Position numbers and translations under genes: made by a program | Shown here: one piece after another, positions 16,130-25,524 of the stretch | Layout of the letters: every line of letters begins with the position of its first letter | How positions within the stretch are numbered: position 1 is the stretch's first letter | Notes under the pieces: model-generated | The model's database searches: none | The model's input: the letters and a program-made list of their open reading frames with translations, nothing else | What the model was told of the DNA's origin: nothing | Source: Moorella glycerini | GTDB lineage: Bacteria; Bacillota; DSM-521; Neomoorellales; Neomoorellaceae | Assembly (NCBI RefSeq): GCF_009735625.1 | Contig: NZ_CP046244.1 | Coordinates: 1,612,001 to 1,676,000, forward strand | DNA length: 64,000 bases | Direction of reading: 5' to 3'

Positions 16130-16699
16130 TTGAAGAAAAACCTGAACAGGCTGCGCGAGAAGTAAGGACTGGTTGTGGTTCACCGTGCTGCTCCTTTTTT
16201 AGCAACCATTCTAGCCGGGTGCAGCGGCAGCCCCGGCGCTTCCTCTGCGCTGCAGCAGAGTACGGCGAGTAGTGCGAAAATAGCCGACACCCAAAATGCC
16301 ACCAATAACCAGCAGGGTTCAGAGCAACAGCCAAAAACTGATAACCCGGCCGCCGGCCCGCTCAAGGTCCTCCCGGCCGTGGTCACTAATGTGGCCGACG
16401 GCGACACCCTGCAGGTCAAAATAGGCGGCCGGGAAGAAAAAGTGAGGTTGATCGGCGTCAATACTCCCGAGATCGCCCACCCGGACCTGAGAATTAAAGA
16501 GCAGCCTTACGGCAAAGAAGCGGCGGCCTACACCCAGAAGCGGCTGGCCGGCAGGCAGGTCTACCTGGAGCTGGACACCGACCTATTCACGAAACTCCAA
16601 AGGGAGGCCCGGGAGGCGGGCAAGGGCCTCTGGAGTGCGGCCGTGACCGCACCAGCCCCGGCCTTGCGAGGTGGTGTCAAAGCGAAGCAAGAATTATAG
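16130..16699 (+). pseudogene. Staphylococcal-nuclease-like lipoprotein, broken
   Basis: The open frame from GTG 16175 reads a lipoprotein-like ATILAGCSGS, a low-complexity Ser/Gln linker and an SNc domain (VVTNVADGDTLQVKIGG, VRLIGVNTPEIAHP). The Arg and Glu equivalent to Arg35/Glu43 of the enzyme are present. The chain then jumps from LELDTDLF to KLQREAREAGKGLW: about 40 residues, including the segment with the Arg87-equivalent, are missing. Upstream, a better start (TTG 16130, KKNLNRLREK) is out of frame, and a one-base-short T run at about 16195-16200 also breaks the signal peptide. Inactive nuclease relic. Confidence 0.75.
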
Positions 16700-16745
16700 A
16701 TGCTAACCATAAATGATAGGTTAGAGGAAAGAAGGTTTATAAAAA

Positions 16746-17879
16746 ATGCCTAATCCATTAAGGGAATTGGCTCCCATTTTAGAGGTTTTGGCTGAAAATA
16801 TTGATGTTCTCCCGGCGGCTGGAAAGGCAGTTGAAGATTACCTACATCCGGACCCCGAAGAGTTAGAAGACGTTTTAATAAACAATGAAGTAGGTGAAGT
16901 GACAGCTTTTGCTGAAGTACCTGAGCCCAAGTTGACCAATCTTTACCGCCCTACTCCCCCTATATTTCGCCATCAAAAACCCTTCTATCGTTATTTCATT
17001 GACGGTAGCATACGTACTTACTTTTTAGCAACCGGTATTGAAGGTACCCGTTCTTTCCCTATTGAGCTAGCTCAAGTAGGGGCAGCAGTAGTTGAGCGTA
17101 ATTATGACGGAAATGTAAAGGTGCTTGCTAGCAACCATAAAGTATTACTCTTAATTCCTAAAGGTGCCCAAGGTGTTTCAGATGCTGTATGGCAACAGCT
17201 CGAAAAAATTAAAACAGCAGATGGACTAATAGAAATTCATAACGTTGATAAAAAGCATGCGCTTAATAAAAGCGAGGAAGGGGAAGGGGACCTACGTAAT
17301 AAGGCGGGTGCAAAGGCCAGGCATCGCATGCATGAGTTAGAGATAGAGCTCATTAAAGCCACCGAAGGTTTGAGGAATGAAAGTAACTGGCTGATCCTCG
17401 ATGGGGCGGTTAAACTGGATGATTTTGTTAATAGTCCTTATCTTATTGGGGTGGCCAAGTCTTTTCGTAAAGACCCTCAGTTTTATTTTGGTCGCAAGCA
17501 TGGCCGCAATCAAGAACGCCACGATGTTACCGCAATTTTAGCGGGTCTTCCTCATGCCCATCGCACTGTGGCCTTTAGTGCTTACGGCGGCAAGGTGGCT
17601 TTTTGGTATGTTCGTTTACGAGAGCAACGGGAACTAGATTACCCTCTTATGGGAGTGGTCAAGGTTGAGTTGCCGCGTCCTCACAAGACCCCGGTGGATG
17701 CGGAACTTGCAGATCTAATATCCGGAGCTTTAGTAGCCGAGCGCAATGTTGCCCCTTACGGTCGCGATCGCCGCTGGCACTGCCACCTTTATCCCATCTT
17801 TATAGCTGAACAGGTAATTAAAAGTCGTTTTTTTTCTCAAGATGTGCTTCTGGGAGCCATTCGTTGGCCCCGGCGTTAG
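16746..17879 (+). CDS. NurA-domain nuclease-like protein
   Basis: 377 residues. The first acidic motif FIDGSIRT (Asp86), a second LILDGAVK (Asp219) followed by the LIGVAKSF strand, and the C-terminal YPIFIAEQVIKSRFFSQD resemble NurA, the Mn2+-dependent nuclease that works with the HerA translocase in archaeal end resection and in several bacterial defence systems. The start ATG 16746 has GAAGG upstream. A HerA-like ATPase begins 38 bases after the stop, which strengthens the call considerably. It is the first gene of a four-gene operon. Family by motif reading, not by a search; the sequence is divergent. Confidence 0.75.
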   Translation: MPNPLRELAPILEVLAENIDVLPAAGKAVEDYLHPDPEELEDVLINNEVGEVTAFAEVPEPKLTNLYRPTPPIFRHQKPFYRYFIDGSIRTYFLATGIEGTRSFPIELAQVGAAVVERNYDGNVKVLASNHKVLLLIPKGAQGVSDAVWQQLEKIKTADGLIEIHNVDKKHALNKSEEGEGDLRNKAGAKARHRMHELEIELIKATEGLRNESNWLILDGAVKLDDFVNSPYLIGVAKSFRKDPQFYFGRKHGRNQERHDVTAILAGLPHAHRTVAFSAYGGKVAFWYVRLREQRELDYPLMGVVKVELPRPHKTPVDAELADLISGALVAERNVAPYGRDRRWHCHLYPIFIAEQVIKSRFFSQDVLLGAIRWPRR

Positions 17880-17917
17880 GATATTTCCAAAAATACTTAA
17901 GCAAGGGGGCGACGTAA

Positions 17918-19591
17918 ATGTCTAATGATAATGATAGCCTAAATACGGCTCTATTTCCTTTAGGACGCTCTTCAGCTACCGAAAGGGAGGCCAATACTTC
18001 CGATAAATTTAGCTTTTGGCTGGCTCCAGGAGTGATTGTAAACCCCTTTGATATTGTTCAGGTAGAGCAGGTTAGTCCTGAAGCCGGGGAACCCAGTAAA
18101 ACTTATGGTTTAGTAACTCTACTGGAACACAGAACCGATGCGCCCAATCACCTGGCCAATTTTATCTCCAATAATTTTGGAGAGCTTTCCGAAGAACCCA
18201 ATACTTTGCGTCAGGGAGCCACTATAGCCAGGGTAAACGTCTTAAGCAACAATAAAGATATATATATGCCGGTGGCAAATGAGAAGCTGGTGTATTTTGC
18301 CGATCCAGGTGGTATAGAAGAAGCTTTGGGGATTACCGAGATGCCGGTGGCTGACCGGGTGCCTGCCGGCTTGATCAAAATGAGCAATGGCGCTTCTACA
18401 GTCGCCTACCTTGACAGGCGTTACATCCTGGGGCCGGAATCGGCTCATATTAACATTTCCGGTATAAGCGGACTGGCTACCAAGACCTCCTATGCCATGT
18501 TTATTATCCAGGCGCTTCTTCAGAAAGCCCCAGATCCAGAAAAGATTGCCGTAATAATCCTGAACGTAAAACAGGCCGATCTTTTGCAGATCGATAAGCC
18601 CGGCCCGCCTTTGCCGGTAGAAGAAATGGAGAAATGGGAAGCCCTGGGGTTGGAGCCTCGACCCTTTAAAAATGTTGTATATCTTCTGCCTCGTAGCGCC
18701 GAACACCCTGGTAGGCCCAACAGTTTTTATGAGCCTGATACTTATCATATCTATGCTTATGATATTGACTCTACCGCTGATAAACTAGACTTGCTTTTTA
18801 CAGATGTTTCCGATCCTACTGGTACAATGGAGGCTATTATTGGGGATATCATGCAAGGAATTGTAAATAACGAAGGGGAGTTCAGAAATGTCCACAGTTG
18901 GACCCAACTACTGAACGGTCCACCTTTGTTCCGCGACGGACAGACCCAAAGATGGGGCGACCACCATAAATCCTCTGTAGGTAAGTTCCGGCGGAATCTA
19001 CGACGGCTAGTATATACGCGGCAGTCAGGAATTTTTGTAGATGCCAGGGCCAAAAACGAGAAGGTCCTTGCCGAGGAAATCCGCAAAATTAAGGGCGGGT
19101 ATACCTATGTAGTAGATATTGCCAAGCTCTATGATAATGAACAGACCCTGGTTTTCGGGGATCTCCTGCGTACCGTCTATGAGCTAAAAGCTGAAGAGCC
19201 TGAAGACCGCACGGACCCCATTCCTGAAAAGATTATCTTTTTTGTAGACGAGTTGAATAAATATGCACCTGGTGGTTCAAGAGTTTCTCCCATCACCGAG
19301 CAGGTTCTGGATATTGCCGAGCGCGGCCGCTCCTTAGGGCTAATCCTCATTTCCGCCCAGCAGTTTATGAGTGCAGTACACAACCGCGTTACCGGCAACG
19401 CGGCTACCAAAGTTTTGGGACGTACTGGTGCGGCTGAAGTGGCCCAGCCGGATTACCGGTTCCTCGACGATGAATTAAAAATGAGCATGACCCGTCTGGG
19501 CAAGGGAGAACTATTGATCAACCATGCTGTCTATCGCCAGCCGGTGAAAATTATCTTCCCCAAGCCGGCTTATCGACAAGAACAGAAATAG
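17918..19591 (+). CDS. HerA-like ATPase with degenerate P-loop
   Basis: 557 residues. The N-terminal HAS-barrel-like region (about 35-150; GLVTLLEHRTDAPN, ARVNVLSNN, MPVANEKLVYFA) is followed by the ATPase core. The P-loop position reads NISGISGLATKTSYA: Lys189 and Thr190 are kept, but the Gly before Lys is Thr. Walker B is IIFFVDELNKYAP (Asp444, Glu445), and an arginine/sensor region ERGRSLGLILISAQQ follows. HerA forms hexameric DNA translocases that feed DNA to NurA. It lies between the NurA-like gene and the methyltransferase, with a ribosome site AAGGGGG before ATG 17918. Probable motor of a defence complex. Confidence 0.8.
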   Translation: MSNDNDSLNTALFPLGRSSATEREANTSDKFSFWLAPGVIVNPFDIVQVEQVSPEAGEPSKTYGLVTLLEHRTDAPNHLANFISNNFGELSEEPNTLRQGATIARVNVLSNNKDIYMPVANEKLVYFADPGGIEEALGITEMPVADRVPAGLIKMSNGASTVAYLDRRYILGPESAHINISGISGLATKTSYAMFIIQALLQKAPDPEKIAVIILNVKQADLLQIDKPGPPLPVEEMEKWEALGLEPRPFKNVVYLLPRSAEHPGRPNSFYEPDTYHIYAYDIDSTADKLDLLFTDVSDPTGTMEAIIGDIMQGIVNNEGEFRNVHSWTQLLNGPPLFRDGQTQRWGDHHKSSVGKFRRNLRRLVYTRQSGIFVDARAKNEKVLAEEIRKIKGGYTYVVDIAKLYDNEQTLVFGDLLRTVYELKAEEPEDRTDPIPEKIIFFVDELNKYAPGGSRVSPITEQVLDIAERGRSLGLILISAQQFMSAVHNRVTGNAATKVLGRTGAAEVAQPDYRFLDDELKMSMTRLGKGELLINHAVYRQPVKIIFPKPAYRQEQK

Positions 19592-19615
19592 ATAAAGAGG
19601 AGAGGGAGAAGATTT

Positions 19616-22600
19616 ATGTCCTTAGATATTTTAGAAACCGAGCGTATCATTAAAGAAGAAGCCCCCAGGGTAGCCGCCCTGATCAGGCAGGCCGGAATAG
19701 GGGGTAACGAAGAGCAGTTCCGGCAAAGGGTGGCCCCGGCCATTGAGGAATTTGGGCGGCGCCTGGGTCTTAATTTTCACACCGAACATGAACGTACATT
19801 ACTAAATGGCAGGGCCGATACGGTTTACAATCGATTGGTGGTGGAATATGAAAGGCCCCGCTCCCTTAATAAGAGCAATAAGACCCGGTCCAACCGTCAT
19901 GCCCTGGACCAGGTGAAGCAGTATATTGACGCGTTACACCGTCTCGAGCGACATCGGCGAGAGCGTTTGGCGGGGGTGGTACTGGACGGTACATACTATA
20001 TCTTTGCCCGTTACAAAGAGGACCGCTGGTTGGAGGACGACCCCTTACCGGTGAGCCCGGCCTCCACCGAGCGCTTCTTACGCTATCTCACTTCTTTAAG
20101 TACCGAAAAAGCGGTAACTCCTGATAAGCTGATAGATGATTTTGGCGAGAATACCGTTATTTCTCGGAAAGTGGTCAGTACTTTCTATAAGGCCGTAATC
20201 CAGAGTTATTCTTCGCGGGTAAAAGTGCTCTTTGACCAGTGGTCCCGGCAGTTCAGAGAGATCTGCGGTTATGCCGAGAATTCCTCCAAGCTGGAGATAG
20301 GAGCAGTAGCCCGCCGTTTTGGGGTCCAGAGCACTCGGGTCGAAACCCTACCCTTTTTCTTTGCCCTGCATACCTACTACGCCACTTTTATCAAGATCCT
20401 GGCCATGCAGGTGGTGACTTACTATGCTTTTCCCCGCCTTGGCACGGGGCTGGCCCAGGTAGCAAGTTTCCCTCCAGATGAACTCCTCAAGTATCTGCGC
20501 AAAAACCTGCAGGAAGGTGGCATATTCCGCGAGTTCGGCTTAAAGAATTTCCTGGAGGGGGATTTTTTCAACTGGTATTTAGATACCTGGGATGAGGCCA
20601 TAGCTTCTGCCTTGAGCAGCCTTATCGCGACCCTCGCCGATTATTCTCTCGTAACCCTGGATGTTGACCCTGAGGAAACCCGTGACCTTTTAAAAAAGCT
20701 CTACCAGCAGCTGGTGCCAGCCAGCCTGCGGCACAACCTGGGTGAGTATTACACCCCTGATTGGCTGGCCGAGAGGCTTCTAAACCAACTGGAAGCCGGG
20801 AAATTCCAGGGGGATTTAAATAAAAAGATCCTTGATCCGGCCTGTGGCTCGGGTACCTTCCTGGTTCTGGCCATCCGTAAGATGCGGGAGTACGCCCTGG
20901 AAAAAATGATCCCTGAAAGTCAGGTGCTGGAAAAGATCTTGGAAGGTGTGGTGGGCTTTGACCTTAACCCTCTGGCGGTGATTTCTGCCCGTACAAATTA
21001 TTTATTAGCCATAGGTGATCTACTGGCTCACCGGCGAGGAGAAGTAGACATCCCTGTTTACCTGGCCGACTCGATCTTAACTCCCAGTGAGGAACAGAAC
21101 CCGCTAAAATCCATGCAGCAAAATGCCGTCTCCTTTAAGGCGGCCGAGCCGGTGGGCACCTTTACCCTCCCCAAATCGCTGGTGGATGCCAGCTATGTTG
21201 ACCGGCTGACTGGCCTTCTGGAAGAGGGTGTAAGGGATAAACTATCTCTAGCGCAATTCCACCGGCGTCTATTAGCCAGTTTTCCCCTCCTGGGGGGTCA
21301 GGACGAGAGGGATATAGCCCTGGTGGAGAACCTCTACCAAAAGCTATTAGATTTAGAGGCAGGCGGCCTTAACGGCATCTGGGCAAGTATTATCAAGAAT
21401 GCCTTCCAGCCTCTTTTCCGGCAAAATTACTTTGACTATGTGGTAGGTAATCCTCCCTGGGTAAATTGGGAAAGCCTGCCGGAAGACTACCGGGCGGACA
21501 CCAAATTTCTCTGGGAGTATTATGGCCTCTTTCCCCACGGCGGCATGGATACCATCCTGGGCAAGGGCAAGAAGGATATCTCTATGTTGCTTACTTATGT
21601 GGCAATGGATCGCTACCTCAAGCCACAGGGGAAACTCGGTTTTGTGATTACTCAATCGGTATTTAAAACCTCGGGAGCCGGCCAGGGGTTCAGGCGGTTT
21701 AAGCTACCTGGAGAGGTTCCCGTACGGGTTATGTTTGTAGATGACCTTTCCGAACTACAGCCCTTTGAGGGCGCCAGCAATCGCACCAGCATTGTTATCC
21801 TGCAAAAGGGTATGCCTAACCGCTACCCGGTAGGCTATAATTACTGGCGTAAATCAGGTAGGGGTAATAGAATCTCTCCCGATCTGGACCTGGACGAAGT
21901 ACTCAGACGTGTACGGGTTATGCAGTTTGCTGCCGGGCCGGTGGCGGCCGATGATCCTACCTCAGCTTGGCTTACCGGCAGAGAAAAGGCAATAAAGGCG
22001 GTCAAAAAAATTATAGGGCTTTCGGAATACAAAGCTCATGAAGGGGTTAATTCTGGCGGGGCCAACGGCGTCTACTGGGTGGAGATTGTGGGTCGGCGGC
22101 CGGACGGCCTGGTGGTAGTGAGCAATATTACCGAGGGGACGAAGAGGGAAGTGGAGGAAGTCACGGCTGCCATCGAGCCGGACCTTCTATACCCCCTCCT
22201 GCGCGGCCGGGACGTACGTAAATGGCAGGCCAGGCCTTCGGCTTGGATAATTATGGCTCAGGACCCGGTAAGACGCCGCGGGATCCCTGAAGATGAGATG
22301 GTCGAACGTTACCCCAGGACTTACAGTTACCTAAAGCGGTTTGAGGAGGTTTTGCGAGAAAGAGCGGCTTTTAAACGTTACTTTATTCGCAAGGACCGTA
22401 ACGGGAATGTTATAGAGACAGGGCCTTTTTATTCCATGTTTGATGTAGGCGATTATACATTTAACCCGTACAAAGTGGTGTGGCCTAATATTGCTTCAAA
22501 AATAGAAGCAGCTGTTATTGATAAGCTGCTGGATGGGAAAGTATTACTGCCACAGCATATTGTGACGCTTATCGCTTGTGGTGAACCCGCGGAAGCTCAT

Positions 22601-22909
22601 TACCTTTGTGCTTTGATGAACTCCAGTACGGTCAACTTCGCCTTGCAATCATACTCAATGAAAGGTGGCAAAAGCTTTGGCGACCCACATATTTTAGAGA
22701 ACGTAGCAATTCCCATTTTTGACCCAACGAATAAGCTACACTTTACCCTTGCCTCCCTTTCACAAAAGGCCCATACTATGGTAGTAAATGGCGACAATAA
22801 GGCTCTGGCAGAGATAGAAGAAGAAATAGACCTGCTGGCAGCCCGACTTTGGGGATTGACTGAAGCCGAATTAAAAGATATTAAGGATTCCCTGGCAGAA
22901 CTCGCTTAA
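19616..22909 (+). CDS. Nuclease-like/N6-adenine DNA methyltransferase (type IIG-like)
   Basis: 1,097 residues. The N-terminus (about 35-160) resembles a restriction-endonuclease fold, with GRADTVYNRLVVEYERP (Asp68, Glu77, Glu79). The expected final Lys of PD-(D/E)xK is not seen, so cleavage activity is uncertain. The central gamma-class N6-adenine methylase has SAM motif I DPACGSGTF (Asp407), GVVGFDLNPLAV, and catalytic motif IV NPPW (Asn612). The C-terminal region (about 760-1000; GREKAIKAVKK, LLRGRDVRKW) looks like target recognition and the usual Eco57I-type tail. The start ATG 19616 has GAGGAGAGGGAGA upstream, 24 bases after the ATPase. Predicted to mark host DNA for the HerA-NurA system. 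Confidence 0.88.
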   Translation: MSLDILETERIIKEEAPRVAALIRQAGIGGNEEQFRQRVAPAIEEFGRRLGLNFHTEHERTLLNGRADTVYNRLVVEYERPRSLNKSNKTRSNRHALDQVKQYIDALHRLERHRRERLAGVVLDGTYYIFARYKEDRWLEDDPLPVSPASTERFLRYLTSLSTEKAVTPDKLIDDFGENTVISRKVVSTFYKAVIQSYSSRVKVLFDQWSRQFREICGYAENSSKLEIGAVARRFGVQSTRVETLPFFFALHTYYATFIKILAMQVVTYYAFPRLGTGLAQVASFPPDELLKYLRKNLQEGGIFREFGLKNFLEGDFFNWYLDTWDEAIASALSSLIATLADYSLVTLDVDPEETRDLLKKLYQQLVPASLRHNLGEYYTPDWLAERLLNQLEAGKFQGDLNKKILDPACGSGTFLVLAIRKMREYALEKMIPESQVLEKILEGVVGFDLNPLAVISARTNYLLAIGDLLAHRRGEVDIPVYLADSILTPSEEQNPLKSMQQNAVSFKAAEPVGTFTLPKSLVDASYVDRLTGLLEEGVRDKLSLAQFHRRLLASFPLLGGQDERDIALVENLYQKLLDLEAGGLNGIWASIIKNAFQPLFRQNYFDYVVGNPPWVNWESLPEDYRADTKFLWEYYGLFPHGGMDTILGKGKKDISMLLTYVAMDRYLKPQGKLGFVITQSVFKTSGAGQGFRRFKLPGEVPVRVMFVDDLSELQPFEGASNRTSIVILQKGMPNRYPVGYNYWRKSGRGNRISPDLDLDEVLRRVRVMQFAAGPVAADDPTSAWLTGREKAIKAVKKIIGLSEYKAHEGVNSGGANGVYWVEIVGRRPDGLVVVSNITEGTKREVEEVTAAIEPDLLYPLLRGRDVRKWQARPSAWIIMAQDPVRRRGIPEDEMVERYPRTYSYLKRFEEVLRERAAFKRYFIRKDRNGNVIETGPFYSMFDVGDYTFNPYKVVWPNIASKIEAAVIDKLLDGKVLLPQHIVTLIACGEPAEAHYLCALMNSSTVNFALQSYSMKGGKSFGDPHILENVAIPIFDPTNKLHFTLASLSQKAHTMVVNGDNKALAEIEEEIDLLAARLWGLTEAELKDIKDSLAELA

Positions 22910-22935
22910 GCTTTGGTTAACCCAATTACTATGCT

Positions 22936-23838
22936 TTGTATGCAGGGAGAGGATTAGAAACGATCACCGCAAGAAAGCGATTCAGGCTCTACATTGACGA
23001 GTCCGGGGATCACTCGTATGGGAGAAAAGAGCAACAAAATTTAACTATTACAATGAAAAATAAAGAGTTAGCGTTTTCTATTGATTATTACCCGGAACTA
23101 AAAGAAATTCAAAAAAGATATTTAGGGTTGCTTGGTTGTATTGTAGAATATGAGGCATACCGTACCTCTTTTTACCCGTCCCTGGAGGCCTTAAAGCAAA
23201 AGCATTTTCCGCATAGTCCAGATGACCCTATAATTCTTCACCGTAAGGAGTTAGTCAATAAAGAAGGGCCATTTTGGCGGCTGCGGCAACCGGAAAAGGA
23301 AGAACAGTTTAATAACGACTTACTCACCTTCCTTCAAGAGCAGCGTTATGTGTTAATTGTGGTTGTAATTGACAAAAAGTCCCATATAGAGCGTTATGGC
23401 AATGCCGCCTATCATCCCTACCATTATTGCATGGCGGCAATGCTTGAGCGCTACTGTGGTTTCTTAAATTTTTATAATGCCCAGGGAGATGTTTTGGCGG
23501 AAAGCCGGGGAAAAACAGAGGATCAGGAACTAAGGAAAGCTTATCAATATCTTTATAACTCCGGGACACAGTTTAGGGATGCAACCTTTTTCCAAAAGAC
23601 TTTAACGAGTAAAGAAATCAAACTCAAACCAAAAACTGCTAATATTGCCGGGTTGCAGGTTGCTGATATTTTGGCCTACCCTTTAAAGCAGCAAATATTG
23701 TTGGAAAATGGCAGAATTGAGCCAGAGGTTTTCAGGGGCAAATTTGGAGAGCAAATAGTAGCTACAGTGGAAAATAAGCTTAATCGCCACCATTATTCCG
23801 GAAAGATCGAGGGATATGGTAAAGTGTTTTTAAAATAA
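22936..23838 (+). CDS. DUF3800 protein
   Basis: 300 residues. The RNase H-like DUF3800 signatures are present: LYIDESGDH (Asp21, Glu22, Asp25) at the N-terminus and LQVADILAYPLKQ near the C-terminus. DUF3800 proteins are frequent in defence islands; a nuclease role is presumed from the fold and acidic residues, not proven. It begins 27 bases after the methyltransferase, so it belongs to the same operon. The start is doubtful: TTG 22936 is the only standard codon in frame near the GGGAGAGG site, and that site lies inside the frame; a non-standard start near 22957-22966 is possible. Confidence 0.82.
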   Translation: MYAGRGLETITARKRFRLYIDESGDHSYGRKEQQNLTITMKNKELAFSIDYYPELKEIQKRYLGLLGCIVEYEAYRTSFYPSLEALKQKHFPHSPDDPIILHRKELVNKEGPFWRLRQPEKEEQFNNDLLTFLQEQRYVLIVVVIDKKSHIERYGNAAYHPYHYCMAAMLERYCGFLNFYNAQGDVLAESRGKTEDQELRKAYQYLYNSGTQFRDATFFQKTLTSKEIKLKPKTANIAGLQVADILAYPLKQQILLENGRIEPEVFRGKFGEQIVATVENKLNRHHYSGKIEGYGKVFLK

Positions 23839-24003
23839 AAATGAAAAGCCGGGCCATTTGGCCGCAGCTCTCCACGCTGGCCCCCTTCCCGGGCCATCCA
23901 CCTCCAGACTTATCTGGATTACTATAATCATAACATATCAGGTGTATGCTTGCAAGAAGAAGTTTAATTTTGGATAAATTTACTTGTGAAATGGTGACGC
24001 AAA

Positions 24004-25524
24004 ATGGGCATCGTTGTAATCAATAGAAATTTTTCCTTAAACTCCCTTCACGGATTTCCCCATGAAAAAACAGCCCTGTTGATCAACCCTCCCGTTTATG
24101 ATACCCAATACTGGTCGGAGTGGTCACAACCAGCAGGTCTTTTGCGTATTGGGGCTTGGCTAAAAAAATGCGGTTATAAGCGGGTTGAGCTTTTTGATTT
24201 CTTGGAAACGGATGCCGAACGAAAAGTTCCCCGACATCGTATTAACCCCGAGGAGAAGTACGATTTACCAGGTAAGGAACCCAATTCGCCTATTAAGCCA
24301 ATAGTAATTAGCAAAGATGGGGAAGAGCTACGTTTATATAAATATCATTTTGGCAAAACCTGGCGGGAATTTGAAATCTGGATGGATGGCCAGGGATTTA
24401 CTGCTCAAAACCCCCCTGATGAGATCTGGATTTCGGCCATTATGACTTATTGGTGGGAGGCTGTACGGGATCTTATAGCCAGACTCAAATACCGTTTTGA
24501 CCGCAAGACTACCGTAATTTTAGGGGGAGTTTACCCTACCCTTGTTCCTGAGCACGCAGCTACCATGACTCAGGCAGATATTATTGTAGTAGGTGAGGTA
24601 GCCGAGGCCAGTGATATGTGGACGGATCTTTCGCTCTATCCCAAACCTCCTAATTATGCAATTATTACTCCTAACCGGGGGTGTATTTACAACTGTAGTT
24701 ATTGCGCCCAGCGCACCCTTAACGGTGGGCACCGCCAGGTACGCCAGCGCCCGCCGGAAGACGTAGTGAAGGAGATGTATTTTAAGTACGAGAGTTACGG
24801 TATCCGGGAGTTCGCCTTTTATGCCGATGCTTTGCTGCACGATTATGAAAACGGGTTTCAACGCATTTTAGAAATCCTAATTGAAAGAAAAGCGCCTTTT
24901 CGCCTTCATGCTCCTGAGGGATTAGATGTAAGAGCTTTAAGCCAATCTCAGCGTCTTTTGGAGCTCATGAAAGCAGCCCATATGGAAAAGATCTATCTTC
25001 CTTTAGAAAGTATCGCCCAAACCCAACTTACCAGACTGGGCCGGAGACATGTTACTCTGGAGCATTTCGTAAAGGCGGCCAAGATGGCTGAGAGGGCGGG
25101 GTTTAGGTTAAGGAACTTAGAGGTTAATGCCTTTGTACTCTACGGTCTTCCGGAAGAAAAAATTGAAGAGGTAGTTCAGACCATTATCTTCGTTTCTGAA
25201 GTTGTGGGTTCGATTATACCCATGCTTTTCGCCCCAGTTCCAGGGACAAAAATTTATAATACCTACCTCTCCTATATTACCGAGCGGGGCTGGGATAAGA
25301 ACTTACATATGCTTAATGGCAAGCTCTACCCTTTTTTAGAACTCAACGAAGGTACGTTATCTGATTATATAGACCTCCAACGTTTGATGTTTACCCTTAA
25401 TACCCATTACCGTAGCAAATCTTTTCAGCTTTTCGGGCCAACAAAGGTAAGTAAAACCTTTCGGGAACTCCTGAATAGCGATGTTGGTGAGTTAATAAAG
25501 GAGTATAAGGAAGTTGATGTTTGA
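24004..25524 (+). CDS. B12-binding-domain radical SAM protein
   Basis: 506 residues. The N-terminal Rossmann-like cobalamin-binding-type domain (about 25-215; LLINPPVYDTQYWSEW, GLLRIGAWLKKCGY, VILGGVYPTLVPEHA) lacks the DxHxxG base-off motif, as is common in this class. The radical SAM core has Cys227-x3-Cys231-x2-Cys234 (NRGCIYNCSYCAQ) and the later segment FVLYGLPEEKIEEV. The class includes methyltransferases and other radical enzymes; the substrate here is unknown. It begins 165 bases after the DUF3800 gene in the same direction with no clear terminator between, so it may be an extra component of the defence cassette or simply a neighbour. GGTGACGCAAA precedes ATG 24004. Confidence 0.85.
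   Translation: MGIVVINRNFSLNSLHGFPHEKTALLINPPVYDTQYWSEWSQPAGLLRIGAWLKKCGYKRVELFDFLETDAERKVPRHRINPEEKYDLPGKEPNSPIKPIVISKDGEELRLYKYHFGKTWREFEIWMDGQGFTAQNPPDEIWISAIMTYWWEAVRDLIARLKYRFDRKTTVILGGVYPTLVPEHAATMTQADIIVVGEVAEASDMWTDLSLYPKPPNYAIITPNRGCIYNCSYCAQRTLNGGHRQVRQRPPEDVVKEMYFKYESYGIREFAFYADALLHDYENGFQRILEILIERKAPFRLHAPEGLDVRALSQSQRLLELMKAAHMEKIYLPLESIAQTQLTRLGRRHVTLEHFVKAAKMAERAGFRLRNLEVNAFVLYGLPEEKIEEVVQTIIFVSEVVGSIIPMLFAPVPGTKIYNTYLSYITERGWDKNLHMLNGKLYPFLELNEGTLSDYIDLQRLMFTLNTHYRSKSFQLFGPTKVSKTFRELLNSDVGELIKEYKEVDV

Noticed and set aside
11400-16130. A prophage
   Set aside because: YvrJ, DUF2922 and amidase pieces can neighbour phage genes, but no integrase, terminase, capsid or tail genes are present.
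16746-19591. BREX, DISARM or Dnd/Ssp system
   Set aside because: No PglZ, BrxC, DrmA/B, DndB-E or Ssp signature; only the HerA/methylase theme is shared.
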